This document shows positions 45,989 to 56,524 of a stretch of 64,000 bases of DNA, piece after piece (position 1 is the first letter of the stretch; every line of letters begins with the position of its first letter). Origin of the DNA: Streptomyces sp. SN-593. GTDB lineage: Bacteria > Actinomycetota > Actinomycetes > Streptomycetales > Streptomycetaceae. A program made the translations under genes and the position numbers. Location of the stretch: positions 3,006,001 through 3,070,000 of the forward strand of contig NZ_AP018365.1 in NCBI RefSeq assembly GCF_016756395.1, in the 5' to 3' direction. The notes beneath the pieces are model-generated. The model saw only the letters and a program-made list of their open reading frames with translations, ran no database searches and had not been told where the DNA came from.

Positions 45989-46555
45989 ATGCCCATCACG
46001 CCCTCGAACCGCCCCGGCACCCGCGCCCCGGCCCGCCCGGCGGTCACCCGCCCGGCCGCCACCCGCGCGACGCCGCACGCCGCGCCGCACCCGACGGCAC
46101 CCCGCCCCGCGCCACCGCACCCGGGGCGCCGGCCGGCCGCCGGTACCGCGCCTCCACGCCGTACCGACCCGCGCCGGCCCTCCTCGCGGCCCAGGTCCGC
46201 GCTGCGCCCCCTGCCCCCGCACCTGTGGTTCGCCGATCGGCTGCTGGAGGTCCTCACCGGCCGCCGACCGCTGACCTCGCTGGCGGGGCGGGTCCGGGAC
46301 GAGGCGTACCAGCGGCTGTGGATGCTGCACGCCGAGCGGGCGGACTGGCGGCGCCGCGCCCGCGGCCGCACCCCCTACGTGAGCCGCTGCCGCGTCTTCC
46401 CCACCGCGGGCGGCGCGCTGGAGGTGACCGCGGTGGTCGCCCTGGACGACGACGTGTTCCGGGCGATCGCCTTCCGGCTGGAACCCGGCGACGCCGACTC
46501 CGGCCCCGGCTACGGCCGCGCCCGCTGGCGCTGCACCGACGTCGCCGCGCGCTGA
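45989..46555 (+). CDS. Rv3235 family protein
   Basis: A 188-residue protein. The first ~70 residues are a low-complexity Pro/Arg/Ala/Thr-rich extension, and the C-terminal half (~75-185) has the conserved core FADRLLEVLTGRRPLTSLAGR, YVSRCRVF and a final aromatic motif. The same family lies next to secA in mycobacteria and streptomycetes. A ribosome site GGGGAG is 7-8 bases before ATG 45989. Its function is not known. It is convergent with secA across a strong hairpin. Confidence 0.8.
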   Translation: MPITPSNRPGTRAPARPAVTRPAATRATPHAAPHPTAPRPAPPHPGRRPAAGTAPPRRTDPRRPSSRPRSALRPLPPHLWFADRLLEVLTGRRPLTSLAGRVRDEAYQRLWMLHAERADWRRRARGRTPYVSRCRVFPTAGGALEVTAVVALDDDVFRAIAFRLEPGDADSGPGYGRARWRCTDVAAR

Positions 46556-46613
46556 CCTGCGGCGCCCGCGGACGGAACCCGACCACGGCACACGAACGGC
46601 TCGGGCACACGAA

Positions 46614-46653
46614 CGGCTCGGGGCCGGACCGTCGCCGGTCCGGCCCCGAGCCG
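46614..46653. terminator. bidirectional terminator between Rv3235-family gene and secA
   Basis: A perfect 17-bp stem (46614-46630 with 46637-46653) closes on a 6-base loop. A 17-base direct repeat (CACACGAACGGCTCGGG) lies just before it. Confidence 0.88.
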
Positions 46654-46701
46654 GTGCTGTGCGTCGACGCGGCCTGCCGCGCCGACCGCCTCGCCGCGCG
46701 C

Positions 46702-49500
<2,799 letters not shown>

Positions 49501-49763
49501 GTAGGCTGACTCCTTGCCGGTCGGGCCGGGCGCGAATTCCCGCGCGGGGCACAGCGCGGGTCCTGGTCTGCCTGGCCCTGCTGCAACGGCCATCGTAAGC
49601 GAGGACACCAGCGGGCCGGGAGGCCCGGCAGCGGCAAAACGGTTTTCCCCGGCTCCCGGCGGTCCGCGATACTCGGCCGCAGTCCTCCCGCCGCCCGATA
49701 CGCGGCCGTCAGGGGGTGCCCGGCCCCGTGCCGGAAAGCCCGCCGGAAAGGTTCGCGCCCGCC

Positions 49764-50351
49764 ATGGAAACACCTGTTCTCACCACAAAGCGCCTTGTGC
49801 TGCGCGCCCTGGAACCGCGTGACGGCGACGCCCTGTGGGCCGCCTGTCAGGACCCTGAGATCTCTCGCTGGACATCGGTCCCGTGGCCGTATCCGCGCGA
49901 ACGCGCCGACGACTTCATCAACGTCGTGTGCGCGGACGGCTGGCGCGACGACAGCATGTACAACTTCGGCGTCTTCACCCGGGACGAAGGCGTCCTGGTC
50001 AGCTCCATGGGCCTGGTCCGCCTCCAGCACCTGGCCGCTCCGCAGCGCATGGCCGAGCTGGGCTACTGGACGGCTAAGCACATGCGCGGCAAGGGCTACA
50101 CGGTGGAGGCGGCGCGGGCGGTGTGCTCCTGGGCCTTCGACACCCTGGGGGTGGAACGGCTGGAGTGGTTCGCCGAGGCGGGCAACGAAGCCTCCCGCGC
50201 GGTCGCGCTGAAGCTCGGCTTCGCCATGGAGGGCACCGTCCGGGCCATGGTCGTCCACGCAGGCACCCGGCGGGACGCCTGGAGCGGCTCCCTCCTCCCG
50301 TCGGACTGGGACCGCCCCTCCGAGGCGCAGTACCTGCCCTACACCGGGTAG
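49764..50351 (+). CDS. GNAT-family N-acetyltransferase (RimJ/RimL-like)
   Basis: A 195-residue acetyltransferase. It has the RimJ/RimL layout: [21 protein letters not shown] at the start, [31 protein letters not shown] (acetyl-CoA-binding Q/RxxGxG/A-type loop as MRGKGY) and [17 protein letters not shown]. The acceptor is unknown; family members acetylate ribosomal proteins or small molecules. ATG 49764 is chosen; an earlier start at 49716 would add 16 Pro-rich residues. It lies upstream of, and in the same direction as, the AlkZ-like gene. Confidence 0.85.
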   Translation: METPVLTTKRLVLRALEPRDGDALWAACQDPEISRWTSVPWPYPRERADDFINVVCADGWRDDSMYNFGVFTRDEGVLVSSMGLVRLQHLAAPQRMAELGYWTAKHMRGKGYTVEAARAVCSWAFDTLGVERLEWFAEAGNEASRAVALKLGFAMEGTVRAMVVHAGTRRDAWSGSLLPSDWDRPSEAQYLPYTG

Positions 50352-50485
50352 CGGGGCGGCCGCCCGGGAGCGGGAACGGGGGCCGGGAAGCGGAGAACGG
50401 CGTCGGGGAGCCCGTCGGAACGGCCGGGAAAAGTCGCCGGAACGAGTGAACCCGCTGGTCAAAGCCGATTGTCGGTGGCGGGTCC

Positions 50486-50491
50486 TACGCT
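50486..50491 (+). promoter_or_regulatory. candidate -10 box for a leaderless AlkZ-like transcript
   Basis: TACGCT ends 8 bases before ATG 50499 and a TTGTCG lies 17-18 bases further upstream. With no ribosome site before the ATG, transcription would start at or next to the start codon. Confidence 0.45.
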
Positions 50492-50498
50492 GGCCGTC

Positions 50499-51686
50499 AT
50501 GACTCTCCTGCCGTCGCCTGAGCTCACCCTGTCCGCCGACGAAGCCCGCAGGATCGCCCTTCGGGCGCAGGGCTTCCTGGGCGCGCCGGACCGGCGGGCA
50601 GGTACCCGGGGCGTGCTCCGGTCGCTCGGCGCGGTCCAGCTCGACACCATCTCGGTGCTCGCCAGGTCGCACGAGCTGATCCCCTACGCCCGCCTGGGCG
50701 CGGTCGGCCGCGCGGGGGTGGAGGAGGCGTACTGGTCCGGCGGCCACGCCTTCGAGTACTGGTCGCACGCCGCCTGCATCCTGCCGATCGAGGAGTGGCC
50801 GCACTTCGCCTTCCGGCGCCGGGCCCGCCGTGCGCGCGGGCACCGCTGGCACATCCTGGAGGATGCCGAGCGCTCCTGCGCCGCCGTACTGGACCGCCTG
50901 AAGGTCGACGGCCCGCTCACCTCCACCGAACTGGGCGGCGCGAAGAACGGCGGCCCCTGGTGGGACTGGTCCGAGACGAAGATCGCGGTGGAGTGGCTGC
51001 TGGACACCGGCGAGGTGGTCTGCACCCAGCGCCGCGGCTGGAAGCGCGTCTACGACCTCGCCGAGCGCGCCGTCCCCGACGCCCTGCTGCACGACCGCCT
51101 CGACGACACCGAGTGCGTCAGGCGCCTGGTCGCGCAGGCCGGCGCGGCCATGGGCGTGGCCACCCGGGCGGACCTGGCCGACTACCACCGGCTCAAGGGC
51201 GAGCAGGTCGCGGCGGTGCTGGATGCCACGGGGCTGGTGCCCGTCGAGGTCGAGGGCTGGGGCAAGCCGGCGTGGGCCGACCCGGCCGCGCTCGCCGCCC
51301 CGCCGCGCGGGAGACACCGCACCACACTGCTGTCGCCCTTCGACTCCCTGGTCTGGGACCGTCCGCGCACCGAGCGCATCTTCGGCTTCACCCACCGCCT
51401 GGAGGCGTACACCCCCAAGCCGAAGCGGGTGCACGGATACTTCGCGATGCCGCTGCTGTCCGGTGGCCGGCTCATCGGCCGGGTGGACCCCGCGCGGGAG
51501 GGCAGGACCCTGGTCGCGCGGCAGGTCACCCTCGACGGTCCCAAGGCCGTGCAGCCCGCGGCCGACGCCCTCGCCGAGGCCGCGACCTGGGTGGGCTGCA
51601 CCCAGGTCCGGGCCGAACGCGTCCTGCCCGAATCCCTGCGCGCCCCGCTGACCGCCGCCCTCACCCGCAGCCGAGCCGACGGCTAA
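50499..51686 (+). CDS. AlkZ/YcaQ-like winged-helix DNA glycosylase
   Basis: A 395-residue protein of the HTH_42 (YcaQ/AlkZ) family, glycosylases for alkylated bases and interstrand crosslinks; AlkZ protects a streptomycete from azinomycin. Tandem winged helices are seen, with LGAVQLDTISVLARSHELI holding the Q-phi-D catalytic motif (Gln47, Asp49), AFEYWSHAACILPIEEWPHF, and LLSPFDSLVWDRPRTERIFGF. No biosynthetic cluster lies nearby, so a general repair role is likely. ATG 50499 has no ribosome site and may be leaderless. Its TAA stop lies inside the left arm of an inverted repeat. Confidence 0.83.
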   Translation: MTLLPSPELTLSADEARRIALRAQGFLGAPDRRAGTRGVLRSLGAVQLDTISVLARSHELIPYARLGAVGRAGVEEAYWSGGHAFEYWSHAACILPIEEWPHFAFRRRARRARGHRWHILEDAERSCAAVLDRLKVDGPLTSTELGGAKNGGPWWDWSETKIAVEWLLDTGEVVCTQRRGWKRVYDLAERAVPDALLHDRLDDTECVRRLVAQAGAAMGVATRADLADYHRLKGEQVAAVLDATGLVPVEVEGWGKPAWADPAALAAPPRGRHRTTLLSPFDSLVWDRPRTERIFGFTHRLEAYTPKPKRVHGYFAMPLLSGGRLIGRVDPAREGRTLVARQVTLDGPKAVQPAADALAEAATWVGCTQVRAERVLPESLRAPLTAALTRSRADG

Positions 51687-51853
51687 GGGCCGTCCCGCAA
51701 TCCCCGACGGGCGTGCGACGACAGCTACGGCGCCTCGCTTCGTTGTCGGGCGCATCCACAGACGACCCGGTATGAGGACGACCCTCCGCCTTGCGATCCA
51801 CCGCATCTGACGCCGCACGCTGATCCGCCGGGGATGACGGGACAGCCCTTAGC
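51682..51853. repeat. 172-bp inverted-repeat element (MITE-like)
   Basis: The two ends (51682-51710 and 51825-51853) are reverse complements at 25 of 29 positions, beginning GCTAAGGGC and ending GCCCTTAGC. The interior of ~114 bases has no gene; it contains a weak further hairpin (CGACGAC/GTTGTCG). The TAA of the upstream gene and the TAA of the convergent downstream gene both lie in the arms. It may be a small non-autonomous mobile element or a dispersed streptomycete repeat acting as a shared terminator. I have a memory of similar sequences in other Streptomyces but cannot verify it here. Confidence 0.65.
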
Positions 51854-52586
51854 GGATCTCCAGGATCTTCTCCCGCATCGCGTAGACCACGGCCTCCATG
51901 CGGGAGTGGAGCTGGAGCTTCTCCAGGATGTTGCGGACGTGGTTCTTCACCGTGTTCTCGCTGATGAACAGTTCCTTGGCGATGTCGCGGTTGTTCAGGC
52001 CGGTGGCCACCAGCTTGAGCACCTCCAACTCGCGGTCGGTGAGTTTGGGCGCCGGGAGCAGCCGCTTCTCGTCCGTGCGCTGGATCATCGACTTGAACTC
52101 GGTCAGCAGCTTCGACGCCATCGACGGACTGATCTGCGACTGCCCGTCCGCGACCGCCCGGATCGCGGTCGCCACCTCGTCGGTGGAGATCTCCTTGAGC
52201 AGGTAGCCCGTCGCGCCGGCCTTGATCGCCTCGTAGAGGTCGGCTTCCTCGTCGCTTATCGTCAACATGATGATCTTGGCGCTGGGCGCGACCTCCTTGA
52301 TCGAGGTGCACGCCTCGATCCCCCCGCGCCGCGGCATCCTGACGTCCATCAGCACGATGTCCGGCAGCAGGTCCGCGGCCTTCTCCACCGCCTCGGCACC
52401 GTCGCCCGCCTCACCGATGACCTGGATGTCCTCCTCCTGCGCGAGGACGATCTCCAGGCCCCGCCGGAACAGCGCGTGGTCGTCGACGACGAGCACCCGA
52501 ATCGGCTCCGCGCGCGGCGGCCCGGACTGTTCGCCGTACTGCTCCGGGCTCCCCTCGCCGGGCGCCCCGCGCTCGAAGTCCGGCAT
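51849..52586 (-). CDS. NarL/FixJ-family response regulator
   Basis: A 245-residue two-component regulator. The receiver domain (~28-145) has VLVVDDHALFRRG and phospho-acceptor Asp81 in LMDVRMPRRGG; Lys in YLLKE completes the site. A LuxR-type helix-turn-helix (~178-243) reads LTDRELEVLKLVATGLNNRDIAKELFISENTVKNHVRNILEKLQLHSR. No sensor kinase is adjacent, so it is an orphan here. A short acidic, Gly/Pro-rich N-terminus precedes the receiver. ATG 52586 has GGGGGAGGA 5-7 bases upstream. Confidence 0.92.
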   Translation of the reverse strand: MPDFERGAPGEGSPEQYGEQSGPPRAEPIRVLVVDDHALFRRGLEIVLAQEEDIQVIGEAGDGAEAVEKAADLLPDIVLMDVRMPRRGGIEACTSIKEVAPSAKIIMLTISDEEADLYEAIKAGATGYLLKEISTDEVATAIRAVADGQSQISPSMASKLLTEFKSMIQRTDEKRLLPAPKLTDRELEVLKLVATGLNNRDIAKELFISENTVKNHVRNILEKLQLHSRMEAVVYAMREKILEIR

Positions 52587-52720
52587 CAATTCCTCCCCCT
52601 CAGACCAGAGTTGACCACTGGCCCAGCATTTCACGTCCTGGCGCGCCGACGCCCCCGGCACCGGACCGGGGGCATGCGGCGCTCCTGCTTCCCGCGGACC
52701 CTCCCGGGCCCTGCCGAAGG

Positions 52721-53413
52721 TCAGGCGCCGTGGTGCAGCGCGTCACCGGCTCCCGCCGGCGGCGCGGAACCCGACTGGTCCGCGTTGAGGTGGATCACGC
52801 CGTAGTCGTAGCCCTGCCGCCGGTAGACCACGCTCGGCTGCTTGGACTCGCTGTCGACGAACAGGTAGAAGTCGTGCCCGACCAGCTCCATCTCGTACAG
52901 CGCCTGGTCCAGGGCCATCGGCGCCGCGGCATGGGTCTTCTCCCGGACCACGAGCGGGCCCTCCCCGCGGACTTCCAGCGGCCCGATCCTGGTCGTGGGC
53001 ACCTCACCGTCCGCCGACGGGTCGGCGACGAGGGTGCCGTCCCCGTTGATCCGGGCGACGCCGGGAACGCTGTCGGCCACCTCCGCGGCCGGAATACGGC
53101 CGTTGCCCCGACGGGTGTGCCGCTTGCTCGCGGCCTTCCGCAGCCGGGCCTCCAGCTTCGTCACCGCCACGTCCAGGGCCGCGTACGGGTCCGCCGCGGC
53201 GGCCTCCGCCCGCACCACGGGCCCACGGGTGTTCAGCGTGATCTCCACCCGGTCGCTGTGCTCGGCCTGCCGGGGATTGAGCTCCTTGGACACCTCGACG
53301 TCGAGGCTGATCACCTTGCCGTCGAGCTTCTGGATCTTGTCCAGCTTCTCGGCCACGTGCTTCCGGAACCTCTCGGGCACCTCGGTCTTGCGGCCTTTGA
53401 CGACGATGTCCAC
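52721..53413 (-). CDS. hpf: ribosome hibernation promoting factor, long form
   Basis: A 230-residue long HPF. Residues 1-~110 are the S30AE/YfiA fold (MDIVVKGRKTEVPERFRKHV... KLEARLRKAASKR), which binds the small subunit decoding region. A linker joins the C-terminal dimerisation domain (~170-225, VVREKTHAAAPMALDQALYEMELVGHDFYLFVD... YRRQGYDYGVIHL), which pairs ribosomes into 100S dimers. The long form is the usual one in actinobacteria. The start is ATG 53413. The ~296-base upstream region is shared with comF's 3' side and has no element I can identify. Confidence 0.95.
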   Translation of the reverse strand: MDIVVKGRKTEVPERFRKHVAEKLDKIQKLDGKVISLDVEVSKELNPRQAEHSDRVEITLNTRGPVVRAEAAAADPYAALDVAVTKLEARLRKAASKRHTRRGNGRIPAAEVADSVPGVARINGDGTLVADPSADGEVPTTRIGPLEVRGEGPLVVREKTHAAAPMALDQALYEMELVGHDFYLFVDSESKQPSVVYRRQGYDYGVIHLNADQSGSAPPAGAGDALHHGA

Positions 53414-53709
53414 GCAGAACTCCGTTCCGGACCACCCCCGTGACCAGGGGCAATCCCTTTCATGAGGCCGACGAGGGTGCCAGTCCCTGCCGGCGCTGCG
53501 TTAGCTGCCGCTCCGCCACCCGGGCTGCTCCGGATACCGCGAAGCTGCGACTTTCACCTCCTTCTGCCCCACAGGGAAGATCAACACCCCCGGTGTTCGC
53601 TTCCCTATCCCCCGAACATAGTCCCGGAGTGTGCCTCTCGGCATCCTCAGCGCGGGCATACCTCCGTTCCGGTGAATGTCAGCTCCCATCACCTGCGACG
53701 ATGCGTAAA

Positions 53710-54606
53710 TCAGCCGATCCCGGAATCGTGCGGACCGGCCACCACCGCGGCGCCGATGACCCTGCCGCCGGCCGCGGCCAGAGCGGCTGCGGCCACCGCG
53801 AGCGACGCGCCGGTCGTCATGAGGTCGTCGACCAGCACCACCGGGGCCGCGGCCAGCAGCGCGACGCCGCCGCTCCCGACTTCCATCGCGTCGAAGAGGT
53901 TCGCCAACCTCCCTTCCGCGCCCAGTTCGGCCTGGTCGCAGACCTGCCGCCGCTGCCGCAGCACCGCCGCCGAGCGGGCGGGGACACCCCGCCGCCGCAG
54001 GTCCCGGGCCGCCGCGCGGGCGATGCGGGCGGTGGCGTCGTGTCCCCGCTGGGCGACCGCGCGGCGGGCCGAGGGCACGGGCACCAGGAGCAGCCACGGG
54101 CGGGGCCACGGCGCCGGCCGCGGCACGGGCGGTACCGGTGGCCCGGAAGCGCCTCGCAGGGCGGTGCGGGGCGTCTCCAGGCCGCGGTGGACCGGCCACA
54201 GGTCGGAGCGGGGCCCGTGGTCGGCGCCGGCTGCCGCTGGAGCCCGTCCGGGCGGGTTCCAGCGGTGGCCGACCGCATGCGGGGTGGCCGTGCCGGGCGG
54301 GGCGCCGAGGGGAGCGGTCGCCCGGACGACCGCTCCCGCCAGTGCCTCGCCCAGCGGCCGAGCGAGGCCCAGGGCGCCCCGCTCCTTGTGGGCGAGGACG
54401 ACGGCCCGCACCTCGTCCCCGTACCGGCCGGCCGCGTAGACCGGCGGCAGCCCTGGCGGCTCGGGGGACGGACGCACGCGCCGTGCCGTGGCCGCTCCGC
54501 CCAGCAGCCCGCGGCACCGCTCGCACAACTCCGTCCGCGGGCTCCCGCAGCCCGCGCAGTCCACCGGGAGGAACAACCCGGCGATCTCCCGCCACCAACC
54601 CCGCAT
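53710..54606 (-). CDS. ComF-family phosphoribosyltransferase-like protein
   Basis: A 298-residue ComF/GntX-type protein. The N-terminal zinc ribbon CAGCGSPRTELCERC gives four Cys, and the C-terminal type I PRTase domain has the PRPP-binding loop VVLVDDLMTTGAS. In naturally competent bacteria ComF supports DNA uptake; in actinobacteria its role is not known. The protein is longer than usual because of a Pro/Arg/Gly-rich insert between zinc ribbon and PRTase domain. The gene is upstream of hpf and downstream of lpqB on the same strand, with a 76-base gap from lpqB. Confidence 0.85.
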   Translation of the reverse strand: MRGWWREIAGLFLPVDCAGCGSPRTELCERCRGLLGGAATARRVRPSPEPPGLPPVYAAGRYGDEVRAVVLAHKERGALGLARPLGEALAGAVVRATAPLGAPPGTATPHAVGHRWNPPGRAPAAAGADHGPRSDLWPVHRGLETPRTALRGASGPPVPPVPRPAPWPRPWLLLVPVPSARRAVAQRGHDATARIARAAARDLRRRGVPARSAAVLRQRRQVCDQAELGAEGRLANLFDAMEVGSGGVALLAAAPVVLVDDLMTTGASLAVAAAALAAAGGRVIGAAVVAGPHDSGIG

Positions 54607-54682
54607 GACTCAACTCTGCGCCCTGCGGCAAGCCCGCTGCCAGTCACTCTTTCGTGTCTGTGGACAACATCATCCCCGCAGG

Positions 54683-56524
54683 TCAGCCCGGGTAGATCGG
54701 AGCGCTGCCCTTCGGGGAGACCTGCTTCCAGTTCGCGTCCGTCGGCAGTTCGTAGACCCTGCCGTTGTACGAGGCGAGCAGCGGGGCGGCCGTGTTCTCC
54801 GAGGAGGCGACGGAGGTGGCCTCACTGACCCCCTGCAACGCCGAACCGGCCGAGCCGTCCGAGCTGATGTACTCGATCTGCTGGGCCCCGCCCGGTTCGG
54901 TGTCGAGCACCACGAGCCTGCTGGCACCGGCCCAGGACACGGACGTCATGTTCTCTCCGGCCGGCGTCAGCGGGCGCAGGCTGTTGACCGCGAACTGGGG
55001 GTGCTGGGTGGTGCCCTCCCGGACGATCCGGCCGAGCATCAACCGGGTCTCGCTGCCCTGCTGCACCACCAGGGCGATCCGCACCCCGTCCGAGGCCACC
55101 CGCAGCGACTGGATGCGCCCGTCGAGGTCGGGCACGGGCACCTCGATCGGGGCGCCGGTCCCCTTCGGCAGCACCAGCAGCTTCGGGGAGTCGGGGTCGC
55201 GGTCGGCCACCCACAGGTCGTCGAACCCGTCCCAGCTCGGCGCGCTCAGCCCGTCCTTGACGTTGCTGCTCGCGACCGTCTTGCCGAAGGTCTGCCCGGT
55301 GACCAGCGACCCGACCACCAGATCGCGCCCGTCGGCGCGCACGCCCGCGGCCACCTCCTGGTCCCTGCGCACCGCCACCGAGTCCAGGTACGCCTTGCTG
55401 GAGCCGAACGGTCCCGGCACCGCGGTCGCCTTCGGCGTGCTGCCCTTGCCGTCGTCGGTCAGCTCCAGCAACCGGTGCTGGCTGTCCGCCTCGATGAAGT
55501 AGGGCCGCGGGGTGGCGCCGGCCAGGTTCTCCGGGCCGTATCCGACCGCGTCGTTGCTGTGCAGCACGCACGCGGTGGAGCCGTCCGCGTGCTCCACCTG
55601 GGCGGACACCAGCTGGGCGGACGCCTGCGCCTGGACGGTCGCGAAGAGCTGCGCGGCCAGTTGCGTGCAGCGCTGCCCCTTCAGCTTGTCGGCGGCGCTG
55701 TCCAGGCGGACCTGGAGCCGTTGCGAGTCGTCCACCGACACCCCGTGGTCGGGCCCCTTGTCCTCCAGCCGCGTCCCCGCGGGCGTCGCGGTCGTGACCA
55801 CGTGGGACAGCCAGTCGGTGGGCCCGCCCAGCAACGCCGAGACCGTCGACACCAGCGGGTCGTTCTGGATGCGCAGGTACACCGGATCGGCGACCAGCGT
55901 CGCGTTGCTGCTGCCGCCGGCCGGGTGCTCGTCAGGCCCGAGCCGCGCGAAGTAGTACATGTTCACGGAGTGGTATATCCGCTGGAAGTCCAGGTCGGAC
56001 AGCACCAGGCCGTTCGCGAGGCCGTCGATCCGCCACTGGTTGTCCTCCTTCACCAGGTGGAACGAGGTGCTGAAGGCGCCGTGGTCCGGCTCGTAGGCGT
56101 GCTTGGCGTCCACCACCGCCGACTTCGTGGCCGACAGCGTGACCGTGGTGTAACCCTCCTTGCGTCCGCTGCCGCCCACCTCGCGCGGAGCCAGCTCACC
56201 GGAGAAGACGGTGATCCCCGTGTCCGGCTTCCAGCGGTCCTTCTCCTGCTTCGACAGGTAGCTCTTCGCCGTCACGAAGTCCGACTCGCTGCTGGTGGTC
56301 GCCTCCAGGAAGCCGTTGACGATGTCGGACGCGCTCTCCCCCGGGCTCGGCCCGATGCCGAAGACGCGCACCTGCGAGTCGGAGTCCGCCCGCTGGCCCT
56401 CACTGACCTTGCGGACCTCCCCACTGCTGGGCATCGAGGCGCAACCGGCCAGCAGCAGCGCGGCGAACAACGGCAGCAGCGCGTGCCGCAGCAGCCGGAG
56501 CCGGCCGCCCCCCATCGCACCCAT
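54683..56524 (-). CDS. lpqB: lipoprotein LpqB with GerMN and beta-propeller domains
   Basis: A 613-residue lipoprotein, partner of the MtrAB system. The signal ends in lipobox LLLAGC (Cys28). A GerMN-type domain follows (residues ~195-320, PVYLRIQNDPLVSTVSALLGGPTDWLSH... LDSAADKLKG), then the C-terminal beta-propeller (~340-610). In mycobacteria LpqB modulates MtrB signalling. The start ATG overlaps the mtrB stop by one base (TGATG), a clear sign of co-translation. It is the last gene of mtrA-mtrB-lpqB. Confidence 0.93.
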   Translation of the reverse strand: MGAMGGGRLRLLRHALLPLFAALLLAGCASMPSSGEVRKVSEGQRADSDSQVRVFGIGPSPGESASDIVNGFLEATTSSESDFVTAKSYLSKQEKDRWKPDTGITVFSGELAPREVGGSGRKEGYTTVTLSATKSAVVDAKHAYEPDHGAFSTSFHLVKEDNQWRIDGLANGLVLSDLDFQRIYHSVNMYYFARLGPDEHPAGGSSNATLVADPVYLRIQNDPLVSTVSALLGGPTDWLSHVVTTATPAGTRLEDKGPDHGVSVDDSQRLQVRLDSAADKLKGQRCTQLAAQLFATVQAQASAQLVSAQVEHADGSTACVLHSNDAVGYGPENLAGATPRPYFIEADSQHRLLELTDDGKGSTPKATAVPGPFGSSKAYLDSVAVRRDQEVAAGVRADGRDLVVGSLVTGQTFGKTVASSNVKDGLSAPSWDGFDDLWVADRDPDSPKLLVLPKGTGAPIEVPVPDLDGRIQSLRVASDGVRIALVVQQGSETRLMLGRIVREGTTQHPQFAVNSLRPLTPAGENMTSVSWAGASRLVVLDTEPGGAQQIEYISSDGSAGSALQGVSEATSVASSENTAAPLLASYNGRVYELPTDANWKQVSPKGSAPIYPG

